From JAMXLO01 sp963791495 (GTDB lineage: Bacteria; Pseudomonadota; Alphaproteobacteria; Acetobacterales; Acetobacteraceae): 64,000 nt of DNA. The stretch lies in NCBI GenBank assembly GCA_963791495.1, contig CAWBST010000016.1, forward strand, positions 62,001-126,000, in the 5' to 3' direction. A program made the position numbers and the translations under genes. The notes below the pieces were generated by a model, which saw nothing but the letters and a program-made list of their open reading frames with translations, had not been told where the DNA came from and did no database searches. Numbering within the stretch: position 1 is the stretch's first letter; every line of letters starts with the position of its first letter. Below, one piece after another: positions 35,157 to 44,847 of this stretch.

Positions 35157-36011
35157 ATGAACGATCGGGTCGAACTGGAGCCGGCGGCATTTTTGAACCG
35201 GCTCGAACGGACCGCATGGAGAACGGAAACGCCGTGCGGCGAGGGAAACATGGTCTGGCGCTGCTGGGGCGAGGGACCGGTGCTCGTGCTGTTCCACGGC
35301 GGCGCGGGATCGTGGCGGCACTGGGCGCACAATATCGATGTGCTGTCGCGCGAGTACCGCCTGCTGGTGCCGGATCTGCCCGGACTAGGCGAATCAGCGT
35401 TCCCGCCGACTGGCGACGATGCCATGGCCGTCGCCCGCATCGTGGCCCACGGGATCGACGTCGTGCTCGGCGAGACCGCCCGCTACGACGTCGCCGGCTT
35501 CTCGTTCGGCGGCACGATGTCAACGTGCATAGGCGCGATACATGGCGCCCGCGTGCGGTCCGTGACCATCATCGGCTCGAGCGGTGTGGGACCTTCCGGA
35601 AGTGCCGTGGAATTGCTGAAGGTGCGGCATCTCGCCGGCGAGGAACGCGTCGCGACGCACCGGATCAATCTGAACCGGCTGATGATCGCCGATCCCGCGA
35701 AGATCGACGACCTGGCGCTGGCGATCCAGGAGTGGAACACGCGCCATTCCCGGCTGAAGACGCCGACTCTCTCGCGCAGCGGGGCGTTGCCGAATGCTCT
35801 CAGGCAGGTGGTCTCGCCCGTGAACGGCATCTGGGGCGAGCGTGATGCGCCGGCCAATCCGCGCGCGCCGCAACGCGTGGCGGCACTGCGCGGGCTGCGG
35901 CCGGATGCCGATGTGCGCATGATCGCGGGTGCCGGCCACTGGGTGGCGTATGAGGCGCCGGAGCAGTTCAACGCGATGCTGCTGGAGATGTTGAGCCGCA
36001 CGCGGCCGTAA
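35157..36011 (+). CDS. alpha/beta hydrolase
   Basis: 284-residue alpha/beta-hydrolase. Oxyanion segment LVLFHGGAGSWRHW, LPGLGESAFP, nucleophile elbow AGFSFGGTMS, catalytic Asp region GERDAPANP and His in AGAGHWVAYEAP. Substrate unknown. It ends 12 bases before the tandem CoA-transferase gene on the same strand, so a role in handling an ester or thioester linked to that enzyme is possible. Confidence 0.88.
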   Translation: MNDRVELEPAAFLNRLERTAWRTETPCGEGNMVWRCWGEGPVLVLFHGGAGSWRHWAHNIDVLSREYRLLVPDLPGLGESAFPPTGDDAMAVARIVAHGIDVVLGETARYDVAGFSFGGTMSTCIGAIHGARVRSVTIIGSSGVGPSGSAVELLKVRHLAGEERVATHRINLNRLMIADPAKIDDLALAIQEWNTRHSRLKTPTLSRSGALPNALRQVVSPVNGIWGERDAPANPRAPQRVAALRGLRPDADVRMIAGAGHWVAYEAPEQFNAMLLEMLSRTRP

Positions 36012-36022
36012 GGAGGACGCAC

Positions 36023-38635
36023 ATGTCGGACGCCAGCGAGATCGCACACGGCCCGGGCGAGATGATGGGCAACGCGGGCCCAGGCATGCTGGCCGGACTG
36101 CGCGTCATCGAGGTGGCGGACGAGATGGCCGAATATACCGGGCTGCTGCTCGCGGGTCTCGGCGCGGAGGTGGTGAAAGTCGAGCCGCCGGAAGGGAATG
36201 CGACGCGGCGGATCGGTCCGTTCCTGGAGGATGAGCCCGGTCTGGAACGCTCGCTGTTCTTCTGGAACTACAATCGCAACAAGAAATCGGTGGTGCTCGA
36301 TCTGCGCGAGACGTTGGCGCGCGAGCACATGCTGCGCCTGCTGGAAGGCGCGGACGTGCTGCTGGACGCAAGCTGCGGTGCGCTGAACGAAGCACTGGGC
36401 CTCGATCGCGCCGCGATCAGTGGACGCTTCCCGTCGCTGGTGACCGCGCGCATGACACCGTTCGGTGATGACGGACCGTGGAAGGATTTTCGCAGCTCCG
36501 ACCTGATCCACCTCGCACTCGGCGGGATCATGATGAACTGCGGCTATGATCCGGATCCCAATCTGGAATACGACACGCCGCCGATCGCGCCGCAGATCTG
36601 GCACGCGTATCACATCGCCGGCGAGCAGCTCGCGACCGGCATCATCGCCGCACTGATCCATCGTCACCGCAGCGGGCAGGGACAGGACGTATCGGTGGCG
36701 GTGCACGAGGCGGTGTCGAAGAACCCGGAACTCGACATCATGCACTGGGTGATGCGTCGCGTGCCGATATGGCGGATGACCAACCGGCATGCAGCGGAGA
36801 CGCCGAATCATTCGCCGAGTATCAGTCACACGAAGGACGGCCGCTGGTTCATCTCGCACGGCATGGGCGCGCGCGATCTGAAGAACCTGGTGCCGTTGCT
36901 GTCGAAATACGGCATGCAGGCGGATCTGCAGCCGCCCCCACCGGACGCCGATTTGAAGGCGCGCCAGGTGCCGGGATCGCAGGCGGGCGACGAGACGCGC
37001 GCGCATATGCTGGACGTCGTGCAGCGGTTTATCCGTGCGTGGACCTATGCCGACATGCCGTGGCGTGAGGCCCAGGATGCCGGCCTGCTTTGGGCGCCGC
37101 TGCGCAAGCCGCACGAAAACGCATTGGACGAACATTGGCTGAAACGCAGGAGTTTCGCCGATGTTCCGCATCCCGAGCATGGCCGCAGCTTCCGCTATCC
37201 GACCAGCAAGTGGCTGAGCAACAAGACGAGCTGGCAGGTGGGGCGGCGTGCGCCGCTGCTGGGCGAAGACACGGCTGCGATACTGGGCGAAGATATGCGG
37301 CCGCCGAGTGTACCTGCTGAGCCACGTCGTGTGACGAACCCGATGCTTTCGGCACTGCATGACAAGCCGTTCCCGCTGCAGGGCGTGAAGATCCTGGATT
37401 TCGCTTGGTTCCTCGCGTCTGCCGGCGGAACGCGTTTCCTTTCCGCGATGGGCGCCGAGAGCTTCAAGGTGGAGTGGAAGGACAATCCCGATACGCGCCT
37501 GGCGGCGATGGCACCGGTCGGCGGCCGTGCGGCCCGCGATGCGGCGACCGGGCCGTTGCCGGGTGTCAGGGATGCCGACATGGGCGGTCAGTTCAACAAC
37601 AAGAACGCCGGCAAGCGTGGCATCTCGCTGAATATCCGCCATCCGAAGGGACTGCAGATCGCCAAAGACCTCGTGCGTATCTGCGACGTCGTGGCCGAGG
37701 GATTTTCGCCTGGCGTGCTGCAGCGTCTCGGCTTCGGCTATGACGTGATGAAGAGCATCAGGCCGGACATCATCTACATCCAGCAATCCGGTATGGGTGC
37801 GCATGGCACGTATGGACGCATGCGCACCGTCGGTCCCGTTGCCGCCGCATTCGGCGGGCAGGGCGACATGTCCGGGTTGCCGGAACCGGCGATGCCGGTG
37901 GGGTTTGGCTACTCCTTTCTCGACTGGATGGGTGCCTATGGTTACGCGCTTGCGCTGCTTGGTGCGCTGTATCACCGCGAGCGTACCGGTGAGGGCCAAT
38001 GGATCGATGCATCGCAATGCGAGTCCGGATTGTTCCTGACCGGCGCGACAATTCTCGATTGGTCGGCAAACGAGCGGGAGTGGCGACGCTATGGCAACCG
38101 CTCGCCCTACAAGCCGGCGGCACCGCATGGCGCGTATCGCTGCACTGGAAAGGATCGCTGGATCGCCATCGCCTGCTTCACCGATGCTGAATGGCGGGCG
38201 CTGGCGCACGTGGCAGGGCAGGGCGCGTGGCTCGAAGACCGCCGTTTCAACACGCTGGAGCACCGTCTGCTGCATCAGGATTCACTCGATGCCGCGGTCG
38301 AAGCGTGGACGCGCACGCAGGATCGCTATGACTGCATGATGAAGCTTCAGCGTGCCGGCGTGCCGGCGGGCGTGTGTCAGTCCGCCGAGGACCGCTGCGA
38401 TACTGATCCGCAGTTGCGACATCTGAACTGGCTCACCGAGGTCACCGGTACCAAGATCGGCACTTGGCCAATTTACGAACTGCCGATGAAGTTCAGTCGC
38501 ACCCCTGCCTATATCGGCGGCCTGACCAACCGCGGCGCGCCGTGCTACGGCGAGGATAACGAGTGGCTGCTGACAACGCTCCTCGGCATGTCCAGCAGCG
38601 ATGTCGAGAAACTCGCCGAGGAGGGGGTGATCTGA
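36023..38635 (+). CDS. tandem CaiB/BaiF-family CoA transferase
   Basis: 870 residues, twice the usual size, with two class III CoA-transferase domains. The first (about 20-430) starts LAGLRVIEVADEMAEYTG with GLGAEVVKVEPPEGN. The second (about 450-870) starts LQGVKILDFAWFLASAGG with AMGAESFKVEWKDNPDTR and RTGEGQWIDASQCE, more typical and with the likely catalytic Asp in FLDWMGAYGYAL. Class III enzymes move CoA between carboxylic acids. In normal enzymes two chains interlock; here both could come from one polypeptide. The ATG follows AAGGAGG. Substrates are unknown. Confidence 0.9.
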   Translation: MSDASEIAHGPGEMMGNAGPGMLAGLRVIEVADEMAEYTGLLLAGLGAEVVKVEPPEGNATRRIGPFLEDEPGLERSLFFWNYNRNKKSVVLDLRETLAREHMLRLLEGADVLLDASCGALNEALGLDRAAISGRFPSLVTARMTPFGDDGPWKDFRSSDLIHLALGGIMMNCGYDPDPNLEYDTPPIAPQIWHAYHIAGEQLATGIIAALIHRHRSGQGQDVSVAVHEAVSKNPELDIMHWVMRRVPIWRMTNRHAAETPNHSPSISHTKDGRWFISHGMGARDLKNLVPLLSKYGMQADLQPPPPDADLKARQVPGSQAGDETRAHMLDVVQRFIRAWTYADMPWREAQDAGLLWAPLRKPHENALDEHWLKRRSFADVPHPEHGRSFRYPTSKWLSNKTSWQVGRRAPLLGEDTAAILGEDMRPPSVPAEPRRVTNPMLSALHDKPFPLQGVKILDFAWFLASAGGTRFLSAMGAESFKVEWKDNPDTRLAAMAPVGGRAARDAATGPLPGVRDADMGGQFNNKNAGKRGISLNIRHPKGLQIAKDLVRICDVVAEGFSPGVLQRLGFGYDVMKSIRPDIIYIQQSGMGAHGTYGRMRTVGPVAAAFGGQGDMSGLPEPAMPVGFGYSFLDWMGAYGYALALLGALYHRERTGEGQWIDASQCESGLFLTGATILDWSANEREWRRYGNRSPYKPAAPHGAYRCTGKDRWIAIACFTDAEWRALAHVAGQGAWLEDRRFNTLEHRLLHQDSLDAAVEAWTRTQDRYDCMMKLQRAGVPAGVCQSAEDRCDTDPQLRHLNWLTEVTGTKIGTWPIYELPMKFSRTPAYIGGLTNRGAPCYGEDNEWLLTTLLGMSSSDVEKLAEEGVI

Positions 38636-38754
38636 GGCTCGATGTCTCGCTCGCGCAGGGGCATAGAAACGCTACAGTCTGCAATGTTTCAGAACTTGAT
38701 TTTCCGAGGCGACGGTAGTCCCGTAGGCATGCCACTACGGTATGAAAGTTCGAT

Positions 38755-39159
38755 ATGGAGATCAGCTTCTATCGGGTCGTACCAGTATTGCGCGTATTCG
38801 ACATCGCCAAGGCAGATGAATTCTATCAGGGCTTTCTCGGCTTCACGGTCGATTGGGATCACAGGTTCGATGATGGCGCTCCGCTCTATCGTCAGATCTC
38901 TCGCGGGAACCTGATTCTGCATCTGAGCGAGCATCACGGCGACGGCACGCCCGGTTCGCATGTTCGCGTCATGATGGACGGCGTCGAGGCGTTCCAACGT
39001 GAGATCAGCGCGAAGGGCTACCGCTATATGCGGCCTGGTCTTGAAAAGATGCCATGGGGCACGCTTGAGACCGGCGTGATCGATCCTTTCGGCAACTCCA
39101 TCCGCTTCTGCCAGCGCGTCGAGCAGCCGGGCGAAAACGGCGACGCGGGCGGTATTTGA
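38755..39159 (+). CDS. glyoxalase/bleomycin-resistance superfamily protein
   Basis: 134 residues of the VOC fold. YRVVPVLRVFDIAKADEFY opens the first beta-alpha-beta-beta-beta unit; LHLSEHHGDGTPGSHVRV and TGVIDPFGNSIRFCQ are typical of the bleomycin-binding/glyoxalase-like subgroup. Exact function unknown. No strong ribosome site is seen upstream, so the start is provisional. Confidence 0.83.
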   Translation: MEISFYRVVPVLRVFDIAKADEFYQGFLGFTVDWDHRFDDGAPLYRQISRGNLILHLSEHHGDGTPGSHVRVMMDGVEAFQREISAKGYRYMRPGLEKMPWGTLETGVIDPFGNSIRFCQRVEQPGENGDAGGI

Positions 39160-39212
39160 CAAGGTGACGGATGAGGGCACCCTGCCGACGTTCACGTTGA
39201 TGCAGGCCCACG

Positions 39213-40214
39213 ATGATCCTTGTCACAAACAACGAAGGCACACTCGGCGCGCCAACGACGGCGCGGCTGCTGACGGAAGGCGCGCATGCGCTCGATGCGA
39301 TCGAGGCGGGCATCCGCCTGATCGAGGCTGATCCGTCGGTCCGTACGGTCGGGCGCGGCGGCTGGCCGAACCTGCTGGGCGAAATGGAACTCGATGCCTG
39401 CATGATGGACGGGAGTACGCTGCGCACCGGGGCCGTCGGCGCGCTGCAGGGCTACCTGCATCCAGTAAGCGTCGCACGCGAGATCATGCGGCGGCTGCCG
39501 CACGAGTTCCTGGTGGGCGAGGGGGCCGCCCTGTTCGCGCGCGAGATCGGTGCCGAGCCTGCGGACAATCTGATCGAGGACTCACGCCGGGCGTGGCAGG
39601 CCTGGTTCGACAACGAAGTCTCTGCCGAGCAGAAGCGTGCGTGGCCGGATACACAACTCGCGGCGCTCTGCCGCCATGCGATCGATCCGGAAGTTGGTCG
39701 CCCCTCGGATCAAGAGCCCGAGGGCGGGGACACCACCGTATTCCTGGCACACGACGCATCCCGCAACATCTGCTCCGGCACCAGCACATCAGGCTGGGGC
39801 TGGAAATATCCGGGCCGCCTCGGCGACAGCCCGATCGTCGGCGCCGGTTCGTATGCTGATACACGCTACGGCGCCGCTGCCTGCACGGGTGCCGGTGAGA
39901 TGACTATCCGCTGCTGTACCGCGCGGTCGATCGTGCTGTACATGAAGCGGGGCGCGCGCGTTGCCGATGCAGTCAGCGAAGCCGTCGAGGACATGCGCGC
40001 ATTGAAGGGCGGCCTGATCAGCCGCGTGACGATCCACGCGATCGACGTGAAGGACAATCACAAGGTCGTCGCGGTCAACGGCACCAGCGCCAACAAATAC
40101 TGGTTGTGGGAAGGGCAGGGCGAGCCGCGTCTGCTGCCTGCCGAACCTATCGTCATCACCACTGGCACCGCACGCCCGACCTCGACGTCACGCTACACGA
40201 GCCCGCCCCGGTAA
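39213..40214 (+). CDS. isoaspartyl peptidase/asparaginase-family Ntn hydrolase
   Basis: 333 residues of the N(4)-(beta-N-acetylglucosaminyl)-asparaginase/type 2 asparaginase family. The likely self-cleavage site is GGDTTVFLAHDAS, where a Thr would become the new N-terminus. It is followed by GTSTSGWGWKYPGRLGDSP and GAGSYADTRYGAAACTG, both diagnostic. The precursor would split into alpha and beta chains. Substrate specificity (isoaspartyl dipeptides, asparagine or glycoasparagine) is not set by sequence alone. No signal peptide is obvious. Confidence 0.88.
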   Translation: MILVTNNEGTLGAPTTARLLTEGAHALDAIEAGIRLIEADPSVRTVGRGGWPNLLGEMELDACMMDGSTLRTGAVGALQGYLHPVSVAREIMRRLPHEFLVGEGAALFAREIGAEPADNLIEDSRRAWQAWFDNEVSAEQKRAWPDTQLAALCRHAIDPEVGRPSDQEPEGGDTTVFLAHDASRNICSGTSTSGWGWKYPGRLGDSPIVGAGSYADTRYGAAACTGAGEMTIRCCTARSIVLYMKRGARVADAVSEAVEDMRALKGGLISRVTIHAIDVKDNHKVVAVNGTSANKYWLWEGQGEPRLLPAEPIVITTGTARPTSTSRYTSPPR

Positions 40215-40220
40215 ATTCGC

Positions 40221-40868
40221 TTGCGCAAACCGGTCCTGGAGTTCTCTCGTCTCACTAATCTCGCCGACGGCATATTTGCCGTGGCGATGACATTCCTGGC
40301 CTTCACCATCCAGCTTCCGGCTGCTGCAGGCGGACCCGACGGCGGGCTTGCCGGGAAGCTGTCCGCACTCCTCCCGCAGCTTCTTTTGTTGGCGATCAGC
40401 TACGTCATTTCCGCGCGATGCTGGGTGCTGCACTATCGGATGCACAACGTTATCGTCCGCGGTGACGAGTGTCTGATGATACTGAATCTTTGCTTCCTGT
40501 TCGGCATCATTCTTGTGCCGTTCAGCGCGGACGTGCTCGGTAATTTCCCATTGTCGCCCTTGAGTGTGTCCGTCTATGCGACAAACGGCGCATTCATCTC
40601 GATGATGCTCACGATAATGTGGAGCTATGCGTTATATCACCCGCTCATACTGTCTACCGATGATGCACGGCGAGAGGGCTGGCACTATTTGACACTCAGC
40701 ACTGTCACCACGTTTGGATTTCTGGTGTCCGTGGGCGTGGCACAGTTCAGTCCCCGGCTCGCAATCGCCTGTTGGCCTGGAATTTTGCTACCAGGACAGG
40801 CTGCGAGCCGCTGGCTGTCAGTTCGGCTCATCTCCGTTGCGCCTGTGGTGGCGAAATCTCAGGACTGA
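40221..40868 (+). CDS. TMEM175-family (DUF1211) membrane protein
   Basis: 215 residues with about six membrane helices. The signature SRLTNLADGIFAVAMTFLAF matches the R-x(3)-FSDG-x-FA-type motif of bacterial TMEM175 potassium channels. Second-repeat motifs are not clear, fitting the bacterial form in which four single-repeat subunits assemble. The start is a TTG at 40221 with no clear ribosome site, so it is provisional. It begins six bases after the asparaginase-like gene ends. Confidence 0.8.
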   Translation: MRKPVLEFSRLTNLADGIFAVAMTFLAFTIQLPAAAGGPDGGLAGKLSALLPQLLLLAISYVISARCWVLHYRMHNVIVRGDECLMILNLCFLFGIILVPFSADVLGNFPLSPLSVSVYATNGAFISMMLTIMWSYALYHPLILSTDDARREGWHYLTLSTVTTFGFLVSVGVAQFSPRLAIACWPGILLPGQAASRWLSVRLISVAPVVAKSQD

Positions 40869-40871
40869 CGC

Positions 40872-42056
40872 TCAGATCACCTTCCGCTCGCGCAGCCCGG
40901 CAATCGCCGCGTCGGCATAGCCCAGTTCGCGCAGTACCTCATCCGTGTGCTCGCCCGGCTCCGGCGATGCCGTTCTCACACTCCACGGCGTGCGTGACAG
41001 CTCAACCGCCTGACCGACCACCTCCACGTCGCCCAGAACCTTGTGCTGTACGTGACGCGTGAGATTGAGGTGCTTCACCTGCGGATCAGCGAATACTTCA
41101 TTCATCTTGTAGATCGGGCCGCACGGCACGCCGGCCTCATTCAACAGATCGATCCATTCGGCCGTTGTGCGTCTGCGCGTCACGGCACTGATCGCCTCAT
41201 TCAGTCGTGCGCGGTTTCGCGAGCGATCCGCGTTGGTGGCGAAGTCCGGGTCGGTCACCAGTTCCGGCGCATCGATCACCTTGCAGAAGCGGCGGTAGAT
41301 CGCCTCGCCGGCGGCGCCGATGTTCATATAGCCATCGGCGGTCTGGAACACGCCGGTCGGGATGCTGGTCGGATGATCGTTGCCGGCCTGCCCTGGCACA
41401 TCATGACCGATCGTCCAGCGCGCCGCTTGGAAGTCCAGCATGGCGATCTGCGCGGCCAGCAGGTTGCTCTGCACCCATTGGCCTTCGCCCGACTGTTCGC
41501 GCTCGAGCAGCGCCACCAGGATGCCCATCGCACAGAAGATGCCGGCCGTGAGGTCGGCCACCGGAATACCGACGCGCACGGGGCCCTGACCCGGAATGCC
41601 GGTGATCGACATCAGTCCGCCCATGCCCTGCGCGATCTGGTCGAACCCGGGACGCTCGCGATACGGCCCGTCCTGGCCGAAACCCGAGATGCTGGCGTAG
41701 ACCAGTCGGGGATTGACGGATCGCAAAGACGCATAGTCGATACCAAGGCGGAACTTCACGTCAGGGCGGTAGTTTTCCACCAACACGTCGGCGCCGCGCG
41801 CAAGATGCTTCAGTATTTCTACGCCCTCGGCGGACTTCAGGTTGAGGGTCATGCTGCGCTTGTTGCGATGCAGGTTCTGGAAGTCCGGCCCATGCCGTTC
41901 GCCACCCATCCCCGCATCGCCCTCGGGTGATTCGACCTTGATGACCTCGGCGCCCCAGTCGGCAAGCTGTCGCACCGCGGTGGGTCCGGCGCGCACACGG
42001 GACAGATCGATCACCTTGAAGCGGGCGAGGGGACCCTGGCGTCCTGGGGCATCCAT
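40872..42056 (-). CDS. CaiB/BaiF-family CoA transferase
   Basis: 394-residue class III CoA transferase of normal length. RFKVIDLSRVRAGPTAVRQL, WGAEVIKVESPEGD, NLHRNKRSMTLNLKS, VLVENYRPDVKFRLG and SGFGQDGPYRERPGFD are canonical. The catalytic Asp lies in VADLTAGIFCAMG. It most likely moves CoA between two organic acids; the pair is unknown. It converges on the TMEM175 gene. Confidence 0.93.
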   Translation of the reverse strand: MDAPGRQGPLARFKVIDLSRVRAGPTAVRQLADWGAEVIKVESPEGDAGMGGERHGPDFQNLHRNKRSMTLNLKSAEGVEILKHLARGADVLVENYRPDVKFRLGIDYASLRSVNPRLVYASISGFGQDGPYRERPGFDQIAQGMGGLMSITGIPGQGPVRVGIPVADLTAGIFCAMGILVALLEREQSGEGQWVQSNLLAAQIAMLDFQAARWTIGHDVPGQAGNDHPTSIPTGVFQTADGYMNIGAAGEAIYRRFCKVIDAPELVTDPDFATNADRSRNRARLNEAISAVTRRRTTAEWIDLLNEAGVPCGPIYKMNEVFADPQVKHLNLTRHVQHKVLGDVEVVGQAVELSRTPWSVRTASPEPGEHTDEVLRELGYADAAIAGLRERKVI

Positions 42057-42316
42057 CCTTGCGTGACCCTTGTCGTTTACAGCTTGTTAAAAAATCATTG
42101 CACGGATTGCCTGAGCCGTCGATATGGCGGACATTGCGTTAATGTTCTGGTATTTCGCATGCTTGTGATGGAATATCTCACGGCGTTGCGCCATGATCGT
42201 AATAGCCCTGTGATGTACTGCAGCGCTACTTAATCCTGCTGGATGCCACAAGATTTGTTACTGGGGTAAACAGAGACTAGAAGGGGGCGGGGAACTCCCT
42301 CCTTGGTTTGGGGGCG

Positions 42317-42715
42317 ATGGTGTCCGAGACGAGGGATAGTGCGACCGCCTCGCCCACCGACGGGCACGGGGGCCGTGCAAAGCTGATGATCGTGGACGAC
42401 GATCCCGAAGTTCGTGTCATCGTGGCAGAGTTTCTGCACGACTTTGGCTACGAGGTGATCGAGGCCAGCGGTGGCACCGAGGCGCTGGACCTGCTCGCAG
42501 AGATCCCGGATTTGCGCATGATCATCACCGACATCCGCATGCCCGACATGTCGGGAATTGAACTGGCCGATCTCGCAACCCAGCGCCATGGCGGTCTGAA
42601 GATCATCCTGATCTCCGGCTACTACGTGTCTCAGCAGGTCGAGCGGCGGTTCCTGAGAAAACCGTTCCGCATGCGCGATCTGGAGGACGCTGTTCGGGCC
42701 GAACTGGACATATGA
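42317..42715 (+). CDS. single-domain response regulator
   Basis: 132-residue receiver without an output domain. MIVDDDPEVRVIVAEFL, phospho-acceptor in IITDIRMPDMSG, ILISGYYVS and the Lys in FLRKPFRM are all present. It has a polar N-terminal extension of about 20 residues. Start ATG 42317 is preferred over TTG 42308. No kinase lies beside it, so its partner is elsewhere. The ~260 bases upstream are relatively AT-rich and probably hold its promoter, but no box could be assigned. Confidence 0.88.
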   Translation: MVSETRDSATASPTDGHGGRAKLMIVDDDPEVRVIVAEFLHDFGYEVIEASGGTEALDLLAEIPDLRMIITDIRMPDMSGIELADLATQRHGGLKIILISGYYVSQQVERRFLRKPFRMRDLEDAVRAELDI

Positions 42716-43107
42716 TCTGACGGCACAGCGGCATCTTGCCGATGGCATGGTCAAAGTGGTCACGGCGATTCCTTCCGTAATGACCGCCGCAACATTGGGG
42801 CCATTACTTCCTCGGCGCGTCGCACTGCCGTCGCCAGCCTTGCTGCTGCTGGCGAACGGGCGGTCGACCCACCAGATTGCCGAACGCGATATCGCCGAGG
42901 CGGCGTTGCGGCACGAGACGGCAGAGCCATTGCGCGCCGCGGCGATGCCGAGCCCCTCTCGGCGCTGGCGAGCGCACGTTCAACGCGATGCCGGTATCGC
43001 TGACCGCGATGCGCATATAGCTATCTGCGTCGCGCCGCCCCGGCGATGGTCGATGCCGAGGCGGCGCAATCCATGGGCAGAGTCGTCAATTAGGAGATAC
43101 CCGCGCT
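42716..43107. other. intergenic region without a recognisable gene
   Basis: About 390 bases between the receiver gene and the aldose-epimerase gene. A plus-strand frame (LLANGRSTHQIAERDIAEAA) has protein-like composition for ~50 codons but no known motif or good ribosome site. It may be a remnant. AGGAG at its right end belongs to the epimerase gene. Confidence 0.4.
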
Positions 43108-43986
43108 ATGGTTGCCGACGTGATGGATCGGCACGTCATGTCGAACGGGACCCTGTCCGCCATGGTCAAGTCGGACGGCGCGGAACTCTGTTCGCTGCGC
43201 GACACCGCCGGCGACGAGATGCTCTGGCAGGCCGCCTCGATCTGGCCGCGTCACGCCCCGGTGCTGTTTCCCATCGTTGGGCGCCTGAAGAATGACACGC
43301 TACGCCACGACGGAAAGGCGTATCGGCTGACCCAGCATGGCTTCGCCCGCGACAAGCGATTCGCGTGGCTGAACCGCAGCCCCACGGCATGTCGGCTGGT
43401 ACTGCACGAAGACGCCGAGACGCGCGCGGTCTACCCGTTCTCTTTCCGGCTGGAGATCGCCTTCGCTCTGGACGATGACGCGATCGAGCAGAGCTTCACG
43501 GTGGCCAATCCAGGACGCGGCGTATTGCCGGCGTCGCTCGGCGCCCATCCCGGCTTTGCCTGGCCGCTTGCCGATGGTGTGGAAAAGGCGGCGCACGTGC
43601 TCGAGTTCGCCGAGCCGGAGACCGCACCGGTCCGGCGCCTGGCGGACGGCTTGTTGCAGGCCCGAGCGGAGCCAACGCCGGTCGCCGGGAGCACATTGGC
43701 GCTGGACCCGGCGCTGTTCGAAGCTGATGCCCTGATCCTGCCGAGTCCGGCCAGCCGGTCGGTGCGCTACACCGCGCCCGGTGCACCGGCCATCGAGGTC
43801 GCCTGGGAGGGCTTCAGCGATCTTGGCCTCTGGTCGCGCACAGGCGCCGATTTCCTTTGCATCGAGCCCTGGCACGGCACGGCGAGCCCAACCGACTTCG
43901 ATGGCGAGTTCCTCGACAAGCCCGGCCTAATGCTGATCCCGCCAGGCGAGCGGCGGACGCTGTCGATGCGTATCAGGCTCTGCTGA
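43108..43986 (+). CDS. aldose 1-epimerase-family protein (LacX-like)
   Basis: 292 residues of the galactose-mutarotase fold. LCSLRDTAGDEMLWQ, HAPVLFPIVGRLKND, the catalytic-His segment LTQHGFARDKRF, LGAHPGFAWPL and the Glu region FLCIEPWHG are the LacX-type set. It interconverts sugar anomers or binds sugar phosphates; the ligand is not known. The ATG follows AGGAG. Confidence 0.88.
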   Translation: MVADVMDRHVMSNGTLSAMVKSDGAELCSLRDTAGDEMLWQAASIWPRHAPVLFPIVGRLKNDTLRHDGKAYRLTQHGFARDKRFAWLNRSPTACRLVLHEDAETRAVYPFSFRLEIAFALDDDAIEQSFTVANPGRGVLPASLGAHPGFAWPLADGVEKAAHVLEFAEPETAPVRRLADGLLQARAEPTPVAGSTLALDPALFEADALILPSPASRSVRYTAPGAPAIEVAWEGFSDLGLWSRTGADFLCIEPWHGTASPTDFDGEFLDKPGLMLIPPGERRTLSMRIRLC

Positions 43987-43998
43987 AGAAGCGCAGGA

Positions 43999-44847
43999 TC
44001 AGGTTCCAAGACGCTTATTGTGCTTTATTTTCTGCCACTGGTCTTCCATTTCTTCCAGTGACATCTCAGCCAACGTCTTTCCCGCAACCGCAGCAGCTTG
44101 CTCGATGGCATCGAACCTATTGGAGAACTTGAGATTTGCCCGCTGCAGGCACGCCTCGGGATCGAGATCGAGCTTGCGCGCCAGGTTGGCGAGCACAAAC
44201 AGCAGATCACCCACTTCATCCGCCAGCCGCTCAGGCCGCGCGTCAGGCAACTCCGCACGGAGTTCGGCGACCTCCTCATCCAGCTTGGCCAGTACCGCTG
44301 CGGCATCGGGCCAATCGAAGCCAACCCGTGCGGCGCGAGAGGTCAGCTTGGCGGCGCGCGTTAGGGCAGGGAGGCCAGCCGGCACACCCGCGAGCGCGCC
44401 GGTCTCCGCCCTGGTGGCCCTCTCGGCCTTCTTGAGCGCCTCCCAGGACTCGGTTTGTTCCGCGGCAGAGCGGACAGCCGCATCGCCGAACACGTGCGGG
44501 TGGCGGCGCACCATCTTGTCCGCGATGACCCGGGCAACCTCGGCGAAGCCGAAGCGACCGGCTTCCTCGGCCATCCTCGCGTGATAGACGACCTGAAGCA
44601 GCAGGTCGCCGAGTTCATCCGGCAAGCCCGCGAAGTCGGCGCGAGCGATCGCATCGGCGACTTCATAGGCCTCCTCGATCGTATATGGCGCGATGGTCTC
44701 GAAGGTCTGCTCCTTGTCCCACGGGCAGCCCCGGTCAGGGTCTCGTAACGCTGCCATAATGTCGAGCAGACGGCGGAGTTCGGCTTCGGCGTTGCGTTGG
44801 GGTTGCTTGCTATCGACACCCTTCGCGGATGAGCGGGGCAGGATCAA
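43999..44847 (-). CDS. mazG: nucleoside triphosphate pyrophosphohydrolase MazG
   Basis: 282 residues with two MazG domains. The first has CPWDKEQTFETIAPYTIEEAYE and DELGDLLLQVVYHARMAEE; the second has LDEEVAELRAELPD and ADEVGDLLFVLANLARKL. E-x-x-E and E-x-x-D metal sites are visible in both. It hydrolyses (d)NTPs to monophosphates and diphosphate and limits damaged nucleotides. The start is a TTG at 44847 with GGAG four bases upstream, overlapping the stop of the small frame at 44844. Confidence 0.93.
   Translation of the reverse strand: MILPRSSAKGVDSKQPQRNAEAELRRLLDIMAALRDPDRGCPWDKEQTFETIAPYTIEEAYEVADAIARADFAGLPDELGDLLLQVVYHARMAEEAGRFGFAEVARVIADKMVRRHPHVFGDAAVRSAAEQTESWEALKKAERATRAETGALAGVPAGLPALTRAAKLTSRAARVGFDWPDAAAVLAKLDEEVAELRAELPDARPERLADEVGDLLFVLANLARKLDLDPEACLQRANLKFSNRFDAIEQAAAVAGKTLAEMSLEEMEDQWQKIKHNKRLGT

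Noticed and set aside
35483..38275. 930-codon open frame on the minus strand
   Set aside because: It lies opposite the alpha/beta hydrolase and tandem CoA transferase, has Arg/His/Ala-heavy composition and no motifs; a high-GC shadow.
42747..43295. 182-codon plus-strand frame
   Set aside because: Overlaps the epimerase gene in another frame and has Arg/Pro-rich composition with no motif.
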